A stretch of 64,000 nt of DNA, taken from the NCBI RefSeq assembly GCF_026460985.1, contig NZ_JAPKNM010000001.1, positions 186,001 through 250,000 of the forward strand. The letters run 5' to 3'. A program made the position numbers and the translations under genes. The notes beneath the pieces are model-generated. The model saw nothing but the letters and a program-made list of their open reading frames with translations, had not been told where the DNA came from and made no database searches. This DNA is from Sphingomonas sp. (GTDB lineage Bacteria; Pseudomonadota; Alphaproteobacteria; Sphingomonadales; Sphingomonadaceae). This document shows, in pieces, positions 25,055 to 33,967 of the stretch (the first letter of the stretch is position 1; each line of letters opens with the position of its first letter).

Positions 25055-25981
25055 ATGGGCGGCGGGATGAATCCCTTCCGCCTCGGCACCCGCGGCTCGC
25101 CGCTCGCCCTCACGCAAGCCCATATGGTGCGCGACGCACTGGTCGCCGCGCACGCGGTTGCGCCCGACGCGATCGAGATCGTCCCCATCCGCACCACCGG
25201 CGACAAGGTGCAGGACCGCGCGCTCGCCGAGATCGGCGGCAAGGCGCTCTGGACCAAGGAGCTCGACCGCGCGCTGTTCGAAGGCGAGATCGACTGCGCG
25301 GTGCATTCGATGAAGGACGTCGAGACGATCCGTCCGGAGGAGATCGCGATCGCGGCCGTTCTCCCGAGAGCCGATGTGCGCGACCGGCTGGTCGGCGCCG
25401 ATTCGATCGAGGCGCTACGCCACGGCGCGGTGGTGGGCACGAGTTCGCCGCGGCGCGCGGCGCAGATGCGCAGGCTCAGGCCCGACCTCGAGATCGTGCT
25501 GTTCCGCGGCAATGTCGACACGCGGCTGGCCAAGCTCGCCGCGGGAGAGGCCGATGCGACCCTGCTCGCCGCCGCGGGGCTCGAGCGGCTAGGACGCCAT
25601 GACGTCGGGATCGCCATCCCCATCAACGTGATGCTGCCCGCGCCAGCGCAGGGGGCCGTCGGCGTGGAGTGCCGCGCCGGCGATTCGCATGCCCGGGCGC
25701 TGCTGGCCAAGATCGACGATCCCGAGACGCATGCCTGCGTCCTCGCCGAGCGGGCGCTGCTGGCCGCATTGAAGGCCGATTGCCACTCGCCGGTCGCCGC
25801 GCTCGCGACGATCGAGGGGGCGATCATGACGCTCCGGGCCGAATTGCTCTCCGAGGACGGCAGCGCGCATGTCAGCGCACAGGAAGCCGGCGCGCCGACC
25901 GATCCGGTGCTGCCGATCGCGGTGGCGCGCGACCTGCTGCTCGGCGCGCCCGACGAGATCCGCCGGTTGTTCGGCGGATGA
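25055..25981 (+). CDS. hemC: Hydroxymethylbilane synthase (porphobilinogen deaminase)
   Basis: 308 aa. FRLGTRGSPLALTQA is the family start, with IRTTGDKVQDRALAEIGGKALWTKELD, VHSMKDVET, GTSSPRRAAQMRRL and FRGNVDTRLAKL following. The Cys in ADCHSPVAALA carries the dipyrromethane cofactor. It joins four porphobilinogens into hydroxymethylbilane. ATG 25055 and in-frame ATG 25067 are both possible; neither has a strong ribosome site. Its stop overlaps hemD by 4 bp. Confidence 0.93.
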   Translation: MGGGMNPFRLGTRGSPLALTQAHMVRDALVAAHAVAPDAIEIVPIRTTGDKVQDRALAEIGGKALWTKELDRALFEGEIDCAVHSMKDVETIRPEEIAIAAVLPRADVRDRLVGADSIEALRHGAVVGTSSPRRAAQMRRLRPDLEIVLFRGNVDTRLAKLAAGEADATLLAAAGLERLGRHDVGIAIPINVMLPAPAQGAVGVECRAGDSHARALLAKIDDPETHACVLAERALLAALKADCHSPVAALATIEGAIMTLRAELLSEDGSAHVSAQEAGAPTDPVLPIAVARDLLLGAPDEIRRLFGG

Positions 25982-26646
25982 GCCGCGCGATCGCGGTGCT
26001 GCGGCCCGGGCCGGGCAATGGCGCCACCGCGGCGACGATCGAGGCACGCGGGCGCATCGCGATCCGGATGCCCCTGTTCGCGGTGCGTCCGGTCGCGTGG
26101 GAAGTCCCCGATTCGAAAAGCTTCGACGCGCTGATCCTGACCAGCGCGAACGCGATGCGGCATGGCGGATCAGGTCTGTCGGCGCTGCGTCCTCTGCCCG
26201 TCCATGCGGTGGGCGAGGCCACCGCCGAGGCCGCTCGACAAGCGGGGTTCCACGTCGTCCATGTGGGAGCGGAAGGCGCCGAGTCGCTCGTCGCCCAGGC
26301 CGAGGCGGCGGGGATTCGCCATGCACTGCATCTCGCCGGACGCGAACGGACGCTCGAGCCGGGCAGGATCGTGGCGCAGGTGATCACCGTCTATGCCAGC
26401 GAACCCTGCCCACCGCAGGACGCGCCCCGCCTCGCCGGCAGCGTCGCTTTGGTGCAGTCCGCGCGCGCGGGAGCCCGGCTGGGCGAAGTGGTGGACGGTG
26501 CGGGGCTGGCGCGCGCCGGTATCGCCCTGGTCGCGGTCAGCGCGCGCGCGGCGCAGGCGGCGGGCACCGGCTGGGAGCGGGTAGTGGTCCCCGACGATGT
26601 TCGCAGCGAGGCGCTGATCGAAGCGGCAATCGCGCTCGCCGATTGA
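25978..26646 (+). CDS. hemD: Uroporphyrinogen-III synthase
   Basis: 222 aa. HemD proteins are poorly conserved; here identity rests on size, the AVLRPGPGNGATAATIEARG start, the FDALILTSANAMRHG strand-loop, the paired domain VALVQSARAGARLGEVV, and direct coupling to hemC. It closes and isomerises hydroxymethylbilane to uroporphyrinogen III. ATG 25978 overlaps the hemC stop. A Mic60-like gene follows 30 bp later. Confidence 0.85.
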   Translation: MSRAIAVLRPGPGNGATAATIEARGRIAIRMPLFAVRPVAWEVPDSKSFDALILTSANAMRHGGSGLSALRPLPVHAVGEATAEAARQAGFHVVHVGAEGAESLVAQAEAAGIRHALHLAGRERTLEPGRIVAQVITVYASEPCPPQDAPRLAGSVALVQSARAGARLGEVVDGAGLARAGIALVAVSARAAQAAGTGWERVVVPDDVRSEALIEAAIALAD

Positions 26647-26676
26647 CCGCGCGGGCGGGGCAGCGAATAAGGGGGC

Positions 26677-27537
26677 ATGAGCGACGAGCCCCTCGCGCCG
26701 GAGCCGGTCCGCGGCACCGAGACGCGGACCCACTATCTCATTGGCGGCCTTGCCTTTGCCGGCGGCATCGCCGTCACGGCGGCCGCGTTCCAGCTTGCGG
26801 GCGGAGGCGGCGCGCCGGGCGCCACGCCCTCGCCGGCGCCGATCGAGGCGACGCAGCCGCAGCCGAATCCCGCTGCGGCCCTGCCTCCCGGCACCGATAT
26901 CGCGACGCTCAACGCGCGCGAGCAGGAGCTTGCCGGCAAGCTCGATCAGCTCGAATTGCGGCTGCGCGACGTCGCCGGCAGCGCGCGCAACGCGTCTTCC
27001 TATGCCAGCCGTGCCGAGCAGCTCATGATCGCCGCCGGGGTGCGCCGCGCGCTCGACCGCGGCCAGCCGCTGGGACCATTGGAAGGCCAGCTGCGCCAGC
27101 GCTTCGGCGAGGACCATGGCGAGGCGGTGGGGTTGATCCTCCGCGCCTCGGCCGAGCCAGTGACCCTGGGCGACTTGCGGCTCGCGCTCGAGACGATCGC
27201 GCCGCGGCTTTCGAGCGGTGCCGACGACAGCATGTGGATGCGCGTGCGGCGGCTGCTGAGCGATCTCGTCGTGCTCCGCCAGGCCGAATCGCCGAGCCCG
27301 CGCACTTCGGACCGGCTGCGCCGCGCCCGCCTGGCGATCGAGCATGGCGATGTCGAGACGGCGCTCGCCGAGGTGGTGCACCTGCCCGGCGTCGCGAGCG
27401 CCGAGAGCTGGATCGTCGCCGCCAAGCGCTATATCGCGGCACGGCAGGGATTGCTCGAGATCGAACGGGCCGCGCTCGAAGCGCCGTCCGCCACGCCGCC
27501 GGCCGCGGCTCCCGTCGCGCGCCCGGCGAGCAGCTGA
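26677..27537 (+). CDS. Mitofilin/Mic60-like inner membrane protein
   Basis: 286 aa. One N-terminal membrane helix (about residues 20-42), an Ala/Pro-rich linker, a short coiled-coil stretch ([25 protein letters not shown], residues 68-95) and a helical C-terminal domain with the mitofilin-type pattern [18 protein letters not shown] and [19 protein letters not shown] helices. In alphaproteobacteria the Mic60 homologue, which bends inner membranes and contacts outer-membrane proteins, is encoded just after haem genes, as here. The bulk would face the periplasm. Assignment rests on architecture and synteny. Confidence 0.65.
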   Translation: MSDEPLAPEPVRGTETRTHYLIGGLAFAGGIAVTAAAFQLAGGGGAPGATPSPAPIEATQPQPNPAAALPPGTDIATLNAREQELAGKLDQLELRLRDVAGSARNASSYASRAEQLMIAAGVRRALDRGQPLGPLEGQLRQRFGEDHGEAVGLILRASAEPVTLGDLRLALETIAPRLSSGADDSMWMRVRRLLSDLVVLRQAESPSPRTSDRLRRARLAIEHGDVETALAEVVHLPGVASAESWIVAAKRYIAARQGLLEIERAALEAPSATPPAAAPVARPASS

Positions 27538-27547
27538 GGGAAGACAC

Positions 27548-28732
27548 ATGGCAGAGATGGGCCGGTTCGACTGGCAGGATCCGTTCGCGCTCGACGCGCA
27601 GCTGACCGACGAGGAGCGGATGGTGCAGGCCGCCGCGCGCGATTATGCGCAGGGCGAACTGCTCCCGCGCGTGACCAGCGCCTTCCTCGACGAGCGATTC
27701 GACCGCGAGATCATGGCCGAGATGGGCGCGCTGGGGCTGCTCGGCCCGACGATTCCAGAGAGCTATGGCGGCGCCGGGCTCGGCTATGTCGCCTACGGGC
27801 TGGTCGCGCGCGAGGTCGAGCGCGTCGATTCGGGCTATCGCTCGGCGATGAGCGTGCAGTCCAGCCTCGTGATGCACCCGATCTACGCTTACGGGACAGA
27901 GGCGCAGAAGCGTAAATATCTGCCCAAGCTCGCGACCGGCGAATGGATCGGCTGCTTCGGGCTGACCGAGCCCGATGCCGGATCCGATCCCGGCGGCATG
28001 CGCACCCGCGCCGAAAAGGTGGACGGCGGCTATCGCCTGACCGGCACCAAGATGTGGATCACCAACTCACCGATCGCCGACGTCATGGTGGTTTGGGCCA
28101 AGTCCGAGGCGCATGGCGGCGGGATCAAGGGCTTCGTGCTCGAGAAGGGCACGAAGGGTCTCTCCACTCCCAAGATCGAAGGCAAGCTCTCGCTGCGCGC
28201 CTCGGTGACCGGCGAGATCGTGATGGACGGCGTCGAGGTGGGCGAGGACGCCTTGCTCCCCGAGGTGCAGGGGCTGAAGGGCCCGTTCGGCTGCCTCAAC
28301 CGCGCGCGCTACGGCATCGCCTGGGGCAGCATGGGCGCCGCGGAGGCGTGCATGCATGCCGCGCGGCAATATACGCTCGACCGCGCGCAGTTCGGCAAGC
28401 CGCTCGCGGCGAACCAATTGGTGCAATTGAAGCTCGCCAACATGGAGACCGAGATCGCACTCGGGCTGCAGGCGGCCCTGCGCGCCGGACGGATGTTCGA
28501 CGAAGGCACGCTGAGCCCCGAGACGATCAGCATCATCAAGCGCAACAATTGCGGCAAGGCGCTCGATATTGCCCGCGTCGCGCGCGACATGCACGGCGGC
28601 AACGGCATCTCGGCCGAATTCCACGTGATGCGCCACGCGATCAACCTCGAGACGGTCAACACCTATGAGGGCACGCACGACGTGCACGGGCTGATCCTCG
28701 GCCGCGCGATCACCGGCATCGCGGCGTTCTGA
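27548..28732 (+). CDS. gcdH: Acyl-CoA dehydrogenase, glutaryl-CoA dehydrogenase type
   Basis: 394 aa. The acyl-CoA dehydrogenase blocks are clear: [68 protein letters not shown], and near the end MHGGNGI plus [10 protein letters not shown] with the catalytic Glu. The [20 protein letters not shown] stretch is particular to glutaryl-CoA dehydrogenases, which convert glutaryl-CoA to crotonyl-CoA in lysine and tryptophan breakdown. ATG 27548 follows GAGGGAAG. A GNAT gene and a CoA transferase lie downstream. Confidence 0.9.
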   Translation: MAEMGRFDWQDPFALDAQLTDEERMVQAAARDYAQGELLPRVTSAFLDERFDREIMAEMGALGLLGPTIPESYGGAGLGYVAYGLVAREVERVDSGYRSAMSVQSSLVMHPIYAYGTEAQKRKYLPKLATGEWIGCFGLTEPDAGSDPGGMRTRAEKVDGGYRLTGTKMWITNSPIADVMVVWAKSEAHGGGIKGFVLEKGTKGLSTPKIEGKLSLRASVTGEIVMDGVEVGEDALLPEVQGLKGPFGCLNRARYGIAWGSMGAAEACMHAARQYTLDRAQFGKPLAANQLVQLKLANMETEIALGLQAALRAGRMFDEGTLSPETISIIKRNNCGKALDIARVARDMHGGNGISAEFHVMRHAINLETVNTYEGTHDVHGLILGRAITGIAAF

Positions 28733-29250
28733 TGGAGCCCGACCGGCAGCCGATCCTCACCGGCGAACTGGTGACGCTGCGCCCGATGCGGGAGGACGAC
28801 CGCGAGGCACTGTTCGCCGTCGCCAGCGATCCGCTGATCTGGGAAGTCCATCCCGCGCACGATCGCTGGAAGCGCGACGTGTTCGACGCCTTCTTCGACG
28901 CCGGACTCGCCTCGGGCGGCGCATTGGTGATCGAGGACCGGGCGACCGGCGCAGTGATCGGATCGAGCCGCTATGACGGCCATGACCACCGAGCCGACGA
29001 GATCGAGATCGGCTGGACCTATATCGCGCGGGCCTATTGGGGCGGTGTCTACAATCGCGAGATCAAGCGGCTGATGCTCGACCATATCCACCGCTTCGTG
29101 CGGACCGCCACCTTCATGGTCGGCGAGGACAATATCCGTTCGCGCAAGGCGATGGTGAAGATCGGCGGCGTGCTGCGCCCGGGCACCGTAGAACGGACGA
29201 TGGCGGGCGAGGTGACGCCCCACGTGATCTACGAGATCCACCGCCCATGA
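28732..29250 (+). CDS. GNAT-family N-acetyltransferase
   Basis: 172 aa. The RimJ/RimL-like pattern is visible: LVTLRPMREDDREALFAVASDP at the start, then AVIGSSRYDGHD, EIEIGWTYIARAYWGGVYNREIKRLML and VGEDNIRSRKAMVKIGGVL, the last two containing the acetyl-CoA-binding and substrate-side regions. It likely acetylates an amine or small molecule; target unknown. The start shares one base with the gcdH stop (TGATG), indicating translational coupling. A functional link to glutarate degradation is not obvious. Confidence 0.85.
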   Translation: MEPDRQPILTGELVTLRPMREDDREALFAVASDPLIWEVHPAHDRWKRDVFDAFFDAGLASGGALVIEDRATGAVIGSSRYDGHDHRADEIEIGWTYIARAYWGGVYNREIKRLMLDHIHRFVRTATFMVGEDNIRSRKAMVKIGGVLRPGTVERTMAGEVTPHVIYEIHRP

Positions 29251-29269
29251 AGTCGCTCGCACTCGAACT

Positions 29270-29408
29270 CCCCTCCCTACAAGGGAGGGGCCGGGGGTGG
29301 GTTGCGAGCGAAGCGAGCATCTTGGCGCGAGCCACTAAGGGCAGACGGAGGGCATCGAGCCCTCCGCCCGCCCGGACCCACCCCTTACCCCTCCCTTGCA
29401 GGGAGGGG
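29270..29408. repeat. Palindromic repeat, CCCCTCCC/GGGAGGGG type
   Basis: CCCCTCCCTACAAGGGAGGG starts at 29270 and CCCCTCCCTTGCAGGGAGGG at 29388; the long middle part also has inverted segments (gggtgggt/acccaccc, gagggc/gccctc). It belongs with the elements at 22276 and inside leuS. It ends 20 bp before the CoA transferase start codon, so the mRNA leader of that gene will be structured. Confidence 0.85.
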
Positions 29409-29428
29409 CTGAAGAAAAGGAATCGGGG

Positions 29429-30535
29429 ATGAAACCGCTCGAGGGGCTTCGGGTGGTCGAGCTGGCGCGGATCCTCGCCGGGCCCTGGTGCGGGCAATTG
29501 CTCGCCGATCTGGGCGCCGAAGTGATCAAGGTCGAGCGGCCGGGCGAAGGCGACGACACACGGCACTGGGGCCCGCCCTTCCTGCATGGTCCCGACGGCG
29601 CCAATCACGACGCCGCCTATTTCCACGCCTGCAACCGCGGCAAGACGAGCCGCGCCATCGACATCGCCACCCCCGAGGGCCAGGCCGAGGTCCGCGCGCT
29701 GATCGCAGACGCGGACGTAGTGATCGAGAATTACAAGGTCGGCGGGCTCGCCAAATACGGGCTCGACCCCGCCAGCCTGTGCGCCGCCGATCCGCGGCTG
29801 GTGGTCTGCTCGATCACCGGCTTCGGGCAGGACGGCCCCTATGCCCACCGCGCCGGCTACGACTTCATCATCCAGGGCATGGGCGGGATCATGTCGCTGA
29901 CCGGCGAGCCCGACGGCAGCCCGCAAAAGGCCGGCGTGGCCTATGCCGACATCTTCACCGGAGTCTATTCGGCGGTGGCGATCCTCGCCGCGCTGCGACG
30001 CCGTGACGTCACCGGCGAAGGCGCGCATATCGACATGGCGCTGCTCGACACGCAAGTGGGGGTGCTCGCCAACCAGGCGCTCAACTGGATGGCATCGGGC
30101 AGGGTGCCGCACCGGATGGGCAACGGCCACGCCAATCTGGTGCCGTACCAGGCGTTCGAGACGAAGGACGGCGCGCTGATCGTCGCGGTGGGCAATGATT
30201 CGCAGTTCCGGAAATTGTGCGAAGTGCTCGGCCTCGCATTGGCCGACGATCCACGATTCGCGACCAATCCGGCGCGCGTGACCAACCGCGCGGCGCTGAT
30301 CCCGCTGCTCGAGGCGGCGATCCGGGACTGGGCCAAGGCCGCGCTCTACGAGGCACTCGAGGCGGCAGGCGTGCCGGCGGGGCCGATCAACGCCGTGGAC
30401 GAGGTGTTCGCCGATCCCCAGGTGCTGGCGCGCGGCATGAAGATCGAGCGGGAGGGGCTTCCCGGGCTGGCGAGCCCGATCGTGATCGACGGCGAGCGCA
30501 TGGTCTCGGACCGGGCGAGCCCGAAGCGGCCCTGA
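29429..30535 (+). CDS. CaiB/BaiF-family CoA transferase, candidate glutarate CoA-transferase
   Basis: 368 aa, class III CoA transferase. KPLEGLRVVELARILAGPWC, LADLGAEVIKVERPGEGDDTR and the catalytic Asp in HIDMALLDTQVG are diagnostic. Members move CoA between carboxylic acids through an aspartyl-CoA intermediate. The sequence and nearness to gcdH suggest the succinate-hydroxymethylglutarate/glutarate CoA-transferase (SUGCT) role of activating glutarate for GcdH; this is inference. ATG 29429 has AAAGGAATCGGGG before it; the frame is open upstream into the repeat but that part is not family-like. Confidence 0.85.
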   Translation: MKPLEGLRVVELARILAGPWCGQLLADLGAEVIKVERPGEGDDTRHWGPPFLHGPDGANHDAAYFHACNRGKTSRAIDIATPEGQAEVRALIADADVVIENYKVGGLAKYGLDPASLCAADPRLVVCSITGFGQDGPYAHRAGYDFIIQGMGGIMSLTGEPDGSPQKAGVAYADIFTGVYSAVAILAALRRRDVTGEGAHIDMALLDTQVGVLANQALNWMASGRVPHRMGNGHANLVPYQAFETKDGALIVAVGNDSQFRKLCEVLGLALADDPRFATNPARVTNRAALIPLLEAAIRDWAKAALYEALEAAGVPAGPINAVDEVFADPQVLARGMKIEREGLPGLASPIVIDGERMVSDRASPKRP

Positions 30536-30539
30536 CGGA

Positions 30540-31337
30540 TCAGGAAAGCCGCCGGATCAGCTCCTGCGCGGCCGCGGGGGCGCGGACCTTGCCGCCGTGG
30601 ATGAAGAACAGGAAGGTCTCGCGCGGCTGTTTCGGCGGGTCCTTGTCTTCGACATAGGGGAGGCCGTCGGGACGCCCGCCGCTCGCCCAGGTCCTAGCCG
30701 CCTCGGTCCAGCGTGGGAGATCGCCCTCGGGATAGCAGAACGGGTTGTCGTCCTCGCCCGCCTCGAGCCGGACATAGACGAAGTCGCCGGTGATGTCGGC
30801 GATCGCCGGATATTGCGGCGAATCGGCATAGACAATCGCCACCCCCGCATCGCGGCACATCGCGACGAACTCGGGGACTTGGAAGCTCTCGTGCCGCACC
30901 TGGATCGCGTGGCGCAGCTGCACGCCCGCTTCCTCGCGCGGGAGCAACGCCAGGAAGGCGCGGAAGTCGTCGGGCTCGAACTTCTTGGTCGCCATGAACT
31001 GCCAGAAGATCGGGCCGAGCTTGTCGCCGAGCTCGACCAGCCCCTGCGAAACGAATCGCCCGACCGATTCGCCCGCCTCGGCGAGCACTTTCCGATTGGT
31101 GCAGAAGCGCGAGCCCTTGACCGTGAACACGAACCCGTCGGGCACGGTCTTCGCCCAGCCTTCGAAGGTCGCGGGCTTGAAGGTCGAATAATAGGTGCCG
31201 TTGATCTCGATCGCGCTCAGCTGGCGCGAGGCGAATTCGAGCTCCTTCTTCTGCGCGAGCCCCTCGGGATAGAAGGTCCCGCGCCACGGCTCGAAGGTCC
31301 AGCCGCCGATGCCGATTCGGATGGGTGCGCTTGCCAT
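30540..31337 (-). CDS. DUF72 domain protein
   Basis: 265 aa. DUF72 proteins have a TIM-barrel-like fold of unknown function. The markers are IRIGIGGWTFEPWRGTFYPEG at the start, LSAIEINGTYYSTFKPATFEGWAKTVPDGFVFTVKGSRF, and later VVYADSP-type and VYVRLEAGEDDN segments ending in FFIHGGKVRAPAAAQEL. It is probably cytoplasmic. It converges on the CoA transferase with a 4-bp gap. No biochemical role can be given. Confidence 0.85.
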   Translation of the reverse strand: MASAPIRIGIGGWTFEPWRGTFYPEGLAQKKELEFASRQLSAIEINGTYYSTFKPATFEGWAKTVPDGFVFTVKGSRFCTNRKVLAEAGESVGRFVSQGLVELGDKLGPIFWQFMATKKFEPDDFRAFLALLPREEAGVQLRHAIQVRHESFQVPEFVAMCRDAGVAIVYADSPQYPAIADITGDFVYVRLEAGEDDNPFCYPEGDLPRWTEAARTWASGGRPDGLPYVEDKDPPKQPRETFLFFIHGGKVRAPAAAQELIRRLS

Positions 31338-31398
31338 GGAGGGGGTCTAGCCGAGAATGTCCGCGCGGTCAGTCCCGGAAGCTGCGCTCGAACTGCTG

Positions 31399-31818
31399 TC
31401 AGCGCACCCGCGACCAGGTCTGCGACTTGCAGACGATCCCGAACAGCACGCAGCCCTTGCCGACCATCGTGTTCGAATCGGCGAAGCTGAGCGTCCCCGA
31501 GAAGGTTCGCTGGATATCGGGCACGAACACCTTGCCGCGCCATTTGCCGGGGCCCGCGGGCTCGAGATCGCGGAATAGTCGCGTGCCGACCAGGTTCTGC
31601 GTGCCGCCGCGGCGCGCATCGGCCTGCGCCTTGGCGCTCGCCCAGGTGACCGTGCCGCACAATTGGCCGTCGCACGTGTCGATGCGGACATGCACGCTGT
31701 TGGAAGGATTGCGCCACTCGGTCGCGACCGGAGGCGCTGGCGCCTCGTCGGCGAAAGCCGGCGCGGCGACGGGCAGTGCGACGAGCGCGACTGCCAGCAA
31801 TTTCAAGGCGGTCTTCAT
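31399..31818 (-). CDS. Exported DUF2147-type protein
   Basis: 139 aa. A clear Sec signal peptide (KTALKLLAVALVALPVAAPAFA) precedes a compact domain with TEWRNPSNSVHVRIDTCDGQLCGTVTWAS, LFRDLEPAGPGKWRGKVFVPD and TFSGTLSF, the pattern of DUF2147. Two Cys (C-D-G-Q-L-C) near residue 50 and two more near the C-terminus could form disulfides in the periplasm. Function is unknown. ATG 31818 starts the signal peptide; 39 upstream codons are open but not protein-like. The 153 bp upstream to the tRNA show no gene. Confidence 0.75.
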   Translation of the reverse strand: MKTALKLLAVALVALPVAAPAFADEAPAPPVATEWRNPSNSVHVRIDTCDGQLCGTVTWASAKAQADARRGGTQNLVGTRLFRDLEPAGPGKWRGKVFVPDIQRTFSGTLSFADSNTMVGKGCVLFGIVCKSQTWSRVR

Positions 31819-31971
31819 CACGGGCGCTTTCTCGAACAGTCGGGATGGCTCCCCGATGAACAGGTTGGATCTGCGATTCGGGAAACACTGTCTTCGAGGA
31901 AAAGCGCCGCGGCAAGTACCGCACCGTCGCAACATGCGGAATCTAGCTTCGCTAAATCACCGCGCGACGGC

Positions 31972-32046
<75 letters not shown>

Positions 32047-32219
32047 TCTGGCGTCTGGCCCCGTGCGGCAAGCGCTTCGGGGCGGGTGAGGCGCGGCCAC
32101 TAGCAGCGGGTTTCGGGCAGCGCAAGCCCCCTAGAAGCGATTCGGGAAAAGGCTTGGCGGGGGACGCGCGAGCGCCCACATAGCGGCCCAACCTCGATCC
32201 TCTGCCAGGAGCACCCCCG

Positions 32220-33131
32220 TTGGCCACGCTTGGACTGTCCCCCGCCGAGAAGGAAGCCGTCGAAGCTTTCCGCCGCGACGTCGTCGAGCCGTCGATGACC
32301 AGCCTCGTCGTCATCGATTTCTGGGCCGAATGGTGCGGGCCGTGCAAGGCGCTGACCCCGGTGCTCGAGAAGGTGACCGCCGATTATGCGGCCAAGGGCG
32401 TCACGCTCGCCAAGGTCGATGTCGACAAGAACCAGTTCATCGCCGCGCAATTCCAGGTGCGCTCGATCCCCACCGTCTATGCTATGTTCCAGGGCCAGCT
32501 CGTCGCCGACCTGTCGACCGCGCGCACCGAGACCCAGTTGCGCACGATGCTCGACCAGATCCTGCGCCAGCTGCCCGTGCAGAGCGAGGAAGCCGCGGCC
32601 GAGGCCGAGCTCGAGCCGCTGATCGCGATGGGCGAGCAGGTGCTCGATTCGGGCGACGGCGAGCGCGCGCTTTCGGTGTTCGACCAGATCCTCGAGATCG
32701 CGCCCGAGCATCCGCAGGCAGTGGCGGGACGCGCGCGGGCGCTGGTGGCGCTGGGCCGCGCCGAAGAAGCCGAGGCGGCGCTCGCCGCGCTTCCCGAGGA
32801 AGCAGGCAAGCTGCCCGAAGTCGAGCGCGCGCGCGCCGCCGTGGCGCTGGCGCGCGAGGCGCAGCCGGTCGCGGACCTGTCGGGGCTCGCCGCACAGGCC
32901 GCCGCCAACCCCGAGGACATGGATGCGCGCTACGAGCTCGCCGGCGGCCAGATGGCGGCGGGCGACCGCGACGCCGCCTCCGCGACCCTGCTCGCGATGA
33001 TCGCCGACGACCGCGAATGGAACGAAGGCGCCGCCCGCCAGCGGCTGCTCAAGCTGTTCGAGGCAGTGGGGCTCGAGGACCCCTGGGTCTCGGCGCAGCG
33101 GCGGAAACTCTCGGCGATCCTGTTCGGATGA
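32220..33131 (+). CDS. cnoX: Thioredoxin-like co-chaperone with TPR tail (CnoX/YbbN)
   Basis: 303 aa. An N-terminal thioredoxin domain with intact W-C-G-P-C (residues 38-42) in [17 protein letters not shown] is followed by a TPR-like helical region ([39 protein letters not shown]). This is the CnoX/YbbN architecture: a chaperone-like thioredoxin that protects substrates and hands them to GroEL. Start is TTG 32220 with AGGAG about 9 bp upstream; no ATG or GTG fits. It overlaps the next gene by 4 bp. Confidence 0.88.
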   Translation: MATLGLSPAEKEAVEAFRRDVVEPSMTSLVVIDFWAEWCGPCKALTPVLEKVTADYAAKGVTLAKVDVDKNQFIAAQFQVRSIPTVYAMFQGQLVADLSTARTETQLRTMLDQILRQLPVQSEEAAAEAELEPLIAMGEQVLDSGDGERALSVFDQILEIAPEHPQAVAGRARALVALGRAEEAEAALAALPEEAGKLPEVERARAAVALAREAQPVADLSGLAAQAAANPEDMDARYELAGGQMAAGDRDAASATLLAMIADDREWNEGAARQRLLKLFEAVGLEDPWVSAQRRKLSAILFG

Positions 33132-33739
33132 CCGTTACGCGGCTTTCGGTGTTTCCGCTGGCGGGCGCCTTGCTCTTTCCGCGGATGCACCTGCCGCTCC
33201 ACATCTTCGAGCCGCGCTACCGCGCGATGATCTCCGACGCGCTCGCACGCGACCGGCGAATCGGCATGATCCAGCCGCGCGACGCGAGCGAGCCGCCGGC
33301 CTTGTTCGACATGGGCTGCGTCGGCCGCATCGCCGAGGTCGAGGCCTTGCCCGACGGCCGCTACGACATCGTCCTCGAAGGGCTGGCACGCTTCACCGTC
33401 GTGCGCGAGCTCGACGTCACGACGCCGTTCCGCCAGGTCGAGGCGGAGCTGGAGGCGGCGCGCGAAGGCGAAGTGCTCGCCATGGCCGAGCGCGCCTCGC
33501 TCGAGATGGAATCGCGGCGCTTCGCCGACGGGCTCGGCTATGCGGTCGACTGGGAGGCGGTGACGCGGCTCGACGACGAATCGCTCGTCAACGGCATCGC
33601 CCAGATCGCGCCGTTCGACGTCGCCTCGAAACAGGCGCTGCTCGAGGCCGACGGACTCTCGGCGCGCGCCGAACTGATCGTCCAGCTGATGCAGTTCTTC
33701 GGCCGCCACGGCGAGGAAGGCGGAGTGACGCTGCAATGA
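33128..33739 (+). CDS. Lon N-terminal (LonN/PUA-like) domain protein
   Basis: 203 aa with only the substrate-binding domain of Lon and no ATPase or protease part. [36 protein letters not shown] is the LonN signature, continuing with IGMIQPRD and the beta domain [25 protein letters not shown]. Stand-alone members are common in proteobacteria and their role is unknown, perhaps substrate capture. It sits between cnoX and a Trm112-like gene with ATGA overlaps at both ends, so the three are co-translated. Confidence 0.88.
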   Translation: MTVTRLSVFPLAGALLFPRMHLPLHIFEPRYRAMISDALARDRRIGMIQPRDASEPPALFDMGCVGRIAEVEALPDGRYDIVLEGLARFTVVRELDVTTPFRQVEAELEAAREGEVLAMAERASLEMESRRFADGLGYAVDWEAVTRLDDESLVNGIAQIAPFDVASKQALLEADGLSARAELIVQLMQFFGRHGEEGGVTLQ

Positions 33740-33906
33740 CGCTCGATCCCTGGCTGCTCGAGAAGCTGGTCTGCCCGGCGACACGCACGAAGCTGCGTTA
33801 CGACGAAGCGCGGCAGGAGCTCGTCTCGGACGAAGCAGGCCTTGCCTATCCGATTCGCGATGGAGTGCCCGTGCTGTTGATCGAGGAAGCTCGAAAGCTG
33901 GCCTAG
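33736..33906 (+). CDS. Trm112-like (YcaR-type) small protein
   Basis: 56 aa. The sequence [20 protein letters not shown], then [20 protein letters not shown], is the bacterial Trm112-like pattern. In eukaryotes and archaea Trm112 activates methyltransferases; bacterial YcaR-type proteins are mostly uncharacterised. Only one Cys is present, so no complete zinc knuckle. ATG 33736 overlaps the previous stop by 4 bp. Last gene of the cnoX operon. Confidence 0.8.
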   Translation: MTLDPWLLEKLVCPATRTKLRYDEARQELVSDEAGLAYPIRDGVPVLLIEEARKLA

Positions 33907-33967
33907 CGTCTCGACGAGTCGGATCGGCTTCCGATACCCGCCGCTTGCTGAAATTCGCGGATGCGGA

